This document shows, piece after piece, positions 4,031-5,432 of a stretch of DNA of 5,432 nucleotides. The position numbers were made by a program, and so were the translations under genes. The DNA is from DASVBJ01 sp036375895 (lineage in GTDB: Bacteria > Actinomycetota > Actinomycetes > JACCUZ01), in contig DASVBJ010000078.1 in assembly GCA_036375895.1 (NCBI GenBank), positions 1 to 5,432 on the forward strand. Reading direction: 5' to 3'. Positions within the stretch are counted from its first letter, which is position 1. Each line of letters begins with the position of its first letter. The notes beneath the pieces were generated by a model, which worked only from the letters and a program-made list of their open reading frames with translations, was not told where the DNA came from and did not search any database.

Positions 4031-4771
4031 GAGGCGGGCCGGGTCGACCGAGAGCCAGGTCGCCTCGGCGCGGCCGAGGACGCGGCCGTCCCCGTCGTAC
4101 GCCGTGGTCTGGGTGAACGTCTTGCGGCCGTCCGTCCCGAGCAGCCGCCCCAGGACGACGCAGCGGTCGCCCACCTCGGGCAGCGCGTCGACCTCGGCGG
4201 TCATCCGCCCGAGCACCATCGGCCGCCCGATGAGGTCGGCCGACCACCCGCCCGGGCAGTCCAGCGCGGCCCAGACCATCTCCGGCCCGACGGCCCCGTC
4301 ACCGTCGCCGTCGCCGTCGACCAGGGACTCGTCCGGCACCCACGCGGTCACGACGGTGTCGGGGCGGTCCTCGAGCCGGCCCGGCCGCAGCCCGAGCCCG
4401 TCGGGTGCCGGCCGGTCGGTGCCGCAGGCGAAGCAGCCGGGGAACGGGTGCTGCGTGAGCCCGGCGTAGCGGCCCATCTGGGCCAGCGCGGTGTCGACCG
4501 TCACAGGCAGGACCAGGTCGCGGTCGAGCCGGCCCGACTGCGCCTCCGCAACGAGGGCACCGCCGTGAGTCAAGAGCGTCCGCGCGTCGTCGGTGGTCGT
4601 CACGGCCATCGGCGTGTCCAGCGGCGGCGGCAGGCGCAGCGTGACCTGCACCGGTCCGTCGCCGCCGTGCAGGAGCGCGAGGCGCCCCGCGGCGTAACCG
4701 CCGTTCGCGCTGCCGGGCGGCCCGGAGAAGCGGGCGCGGATCGTGAGCGTCGGATCAGGGTCGTCGTTCAC
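4019..4771 (-). CDS. Uncharacterised thioesterase-like (probable hot-dog fold) protein
   Basis: The 250-residue protein resembles an actinobacterial group annotated only as hypothetical or thioesterase-family. FSGPPGSANGGYAAGRLA (15-32) looks like the opening of a hot-dog acyl-CoA thioesterase, with the Gly-rich stretch before a helix. A basic/hydrophobic strand region follows (VQVTLRLPPPLDTP, 41-54). HPFPGCFACGTDR (108-120) has a Cys-x-x-Cys pair (113, 116), and DGLGLRPG is at 124-131. VWAALDCPGGWSA (166-178) carries Asp171, a plausible catalytic acid; the last 70 residues form a second strand-rich half. Two hot-dog halves are therefore likely. An Asp-Gly repeat (152-159) forms a linker. No signal peptide or membrane segment is seen. 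The GTG start follows a TAGGCT box at 8 bases. The stop lies inside a 15-bp tandem repeat. Substrate unknown; a non-enzymatic acyl-binding role is possible. Confidence 0.82.
   Translation of the reverse strand: MNDDPDPTLTIRARFSGPPGSANGGYAAGRLALLHGGDGPVQVTLRLPPPLDTPMAVTTTDDARTLLTHGGALVAEAQSGRLDRDLVLPVTVDTALAQMGRYAGLTQHPFPGCFACGTDRPAPDGLGLRPGRLEDRPDTVVTAWVPDESLVDGDGDGDGAVGPEMVWAALDCPGGWSADLIGRPMVLGRMTAEVDALPEVGDRCVVLGRLLGTDGRKTFTQTTAYDGDGRVLGRAEATWLSVDPARLARP
4295..4318 (-). repeat. 6-bp microsatellite encoding (Asp-Gly)4
   Basis: On the minus strand four successive GACGGN units encode DGDGDGDG at residues 152-159 of the thioesterase-like protein. It falls between the two predicted halves of the protein, where length change would be tolerated. 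Slippage could vary it in 6-bp steps without a frameshift. Confidence 0.7.
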
Positions 4772-4779
4772 GGTCGGCC

Positions 4780-4785
4780 AGCCTA
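4780..4785 (-). promoter_or_regulatory. Candidate -10 box of the thioesterase-like gene
   Basis: TAGGCT on the minus strand lies 8 bases before the GTG start (GGCCGACC between). It is identical to the hexamer before serC. No Shine-Dalgarno sequence separates it from the start, so a leaderless or near-leaderless message is likely. It also means the gene probably has its own promoter even though udgX lies upstream on the same strand. Confidence 0.45.
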
Positions 4786-4801
4786 AGACGCCGACGGCTG
4801 A

Positions 4802-4841
4802 CCGGGACGTTCGACGGTCGGCCGGGACGTTCGAGGGTCAC
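4802..4841. repeat. 20-bp direct repeat upstream of the thioesterase-like gene
   Basis: CCGGGACGTTCGACGGTCGG (4802-4821) is followed directly by a copy differing at three positions (4822-4841). The shared core is CCGGGACGTTCGA. The copies lie just upstream of the -10 at 4780-4785, about where -35 contacts and activator sites would be. The 20-bp period is close to two helical turns, so tandem binding of a regulator on one face is possible. An imperfect 18-bp dyad centred on CCTAGG (4835-4852) overlaps the second copy. Confidence 0.6.
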
Positions 4842-4856
4842 CTAGGTTGCCCACGG

Positions 4857-5432
4857 TCAGCGCAGGACGTCGGCGACCACGCGCAGGTCGGTCACCAGCC
4901 CGGCGTACGCCGTCTCCCGGTCGTCGGCCCGCAGCACCGCCGACGGGTGGATCGTCGCGAGGATCTGGCCGGCGTGCGCGGCCGCCTCGGCGTCCACGGC
5001 CCGACCGACCGGTCGCGGGAACAGCTGCCCGCGCTCCCGCGTGACGCGGAACGACGGGCCCAACAGGGCCTTCGCCGCCGTCGCGCCGAGACACACGACG
5101 ACCTCGGGCTCCAGCAACGTCAGCTCCGCCGTCAGCCAGGGCTGGCAGGCCTCGATGTGCACCCGGTCGGGCGTCTGGTGGATGCGGCGCTTGCCCGGGC
5201 CGGACCGCGCGAAGCGGAAGTGCTTGACGACGTTGGTGCGGTAGGTGAGCTCGCGGGGGATGCCCGCATCGTCGACCGCCTTGACGAGCAGCCGCCCGGC
5301 CGGCCCGACGAACGGCAGCCCCTGCCGGTCCTCCTGGTCGCCCGGCTGCTCGCCGACCAGCACCACCCGCGCGTCCGGCGCTCCCGCCGAGAACACGGTC
5401 TGGGTGGCGTCGCGGTAGAGCTCGCAGCCCCG
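4857..5432 (-). CDS. udgX: Family X uracil-DNA glycosylase (UdgX), N-terminus cut by window edge
   Basis: This belongs to the iron-sulfur uracil-DNA glycosylase superfamily (family 4-like fold) and has the features of family X. UdgX recognises uracil in DNA and, as established for the mycobacterial enzyme, becomes covalently attached to the DNA through the His of a KRRIH loop. The visible 191 residues begin RGCELYRDATQT, so the true start lies beyond base 5432; the Cys there is an expected Fe-S ligand. VGEQPGDQEDRQGLPFVGPAGRLL (26-49) is the motif I region, with the Gln and Asp typical of this family. YRTNVVKHFRF (64-74) precedes KRRIH (81-85; His85 is encoded at 5178-5180). ACQPWL carries Cys96, a further likely Fe-S ligand. 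VVVCLGATAAKALLG and IHPSAVLRA (161-169) are the remaining conserved blocks. It is probably complete at its C-terminus. A conventional family 4 enzyme would lack KRRIH. Confidence 0.93.
   Translation of the reverse strand, partial: RGCELYRDATQTVFSAGAPDARVVLVGEQPGDQEDRQGLPFVGPAGRLLVKAVDDAGIPRELTYRTNVVKHFRFARSGPGKRRIHQTPDRVHIEACQPWLTAELTLLEPEVVVCLGATAAKALLGPSFRVTRERGQLFPRPVGRAVDAEAAAHAGQILATIHPSAVLRADDRETAYAGLVTDLRVVADVLR

Noticed and set aside
3704..4786. A 360-codon plus-strand open frame covering the spacer and the thioesterase-like gene
   Set aside because: Most of it is the antisense shadow of the minus-strand gene, it crosses the 15-bp tandem repeat, and the part before 3960 has no characteristic codon bias or known motif.
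4802..4841. Possible SOS (LexA) box from the CGAAC words near udgX
   Set aside because: The half-sites are direct rather than inverted repeats, so they do not make the CGAAC-N4-GTTCG palindrome, and they lie downstream of udgX rather than before it.

Overview
The window is about 70% or more GC, and its codons are strongly biased to G or C at the third position. It uses GTG starts freely and carries TAGGCT-type -10 boxes placed 6 to 8 bases before start codons. Together with a mycobacterial-type SerC, a mycobacterial-type CitA and a family X uracil-DNA glycosylase, this points to a chromosomal segment of a high-GC actinobacterium. I cannot fix the genus from the sequence.

Layout, left to right. 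(1) 1-179, minus strand: the N-terminal part of a major facilitator-type transporter, cut by the window edge. It starts one base after the serC stop. (2) 181-1302, minus: serC, phosphoserine aminotransferase. (3) 1303-1483: a spacer with a 14-bp palindrome and a 66-bp inverted-repeat element (24-bp perfect arms). (4) 1484-2584, minus: a citrate synthase of the CitA type. (5) 2585-2746: a divergent promoter region. (6) 2747-3397, plus: pdxH, pyridoxamine 5'-phosphate oxidase. (7) 3398-4018: a 621-bp gene-free region between convergent genes. It holds a pyrimidine-rich tandem repeat, a second copy of the 24-bp-arm inverted repeat, two further unrelated long hairpins, a stretch with lower GC, and a 15-bp tandem repeat that runs into the next stop codon. 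(8) 4019-4771, minus: an uncharacterised thioesterase-like (hot-dog) protein. (9) 4772-4856: a spacer with a 20-bp direct repeat. (10) 4857-5432, minus: UdgX, a family X uracil-DNA glycosylase, with its N-terminus cut by the window edge.

How the genes fit together. serC is a PLP enzyme of serine synthesis, and pdxH makes PLP. In enteric bacteria SerC also acts in PLP synthesis, so the serC/citA/pdxH neighbourhood links the cofactor, serine and the first step of the TCA cycle. UdgX and the thioesterase-like gene form a separate same-strand pair with no evident metabolic link to the first group.

The genes are mostly ordinary housekeeping genes. The unusual content is in the spacers: a family of long perfect inverted repeats lies downstream of both citA and pdxH and so brackets that divergent pair, and several other repeat types are packed into the pdxH/thioesterase spacer. 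I see no CRISPR array, rRNA, convincing tRNA, transposase or phage gene.
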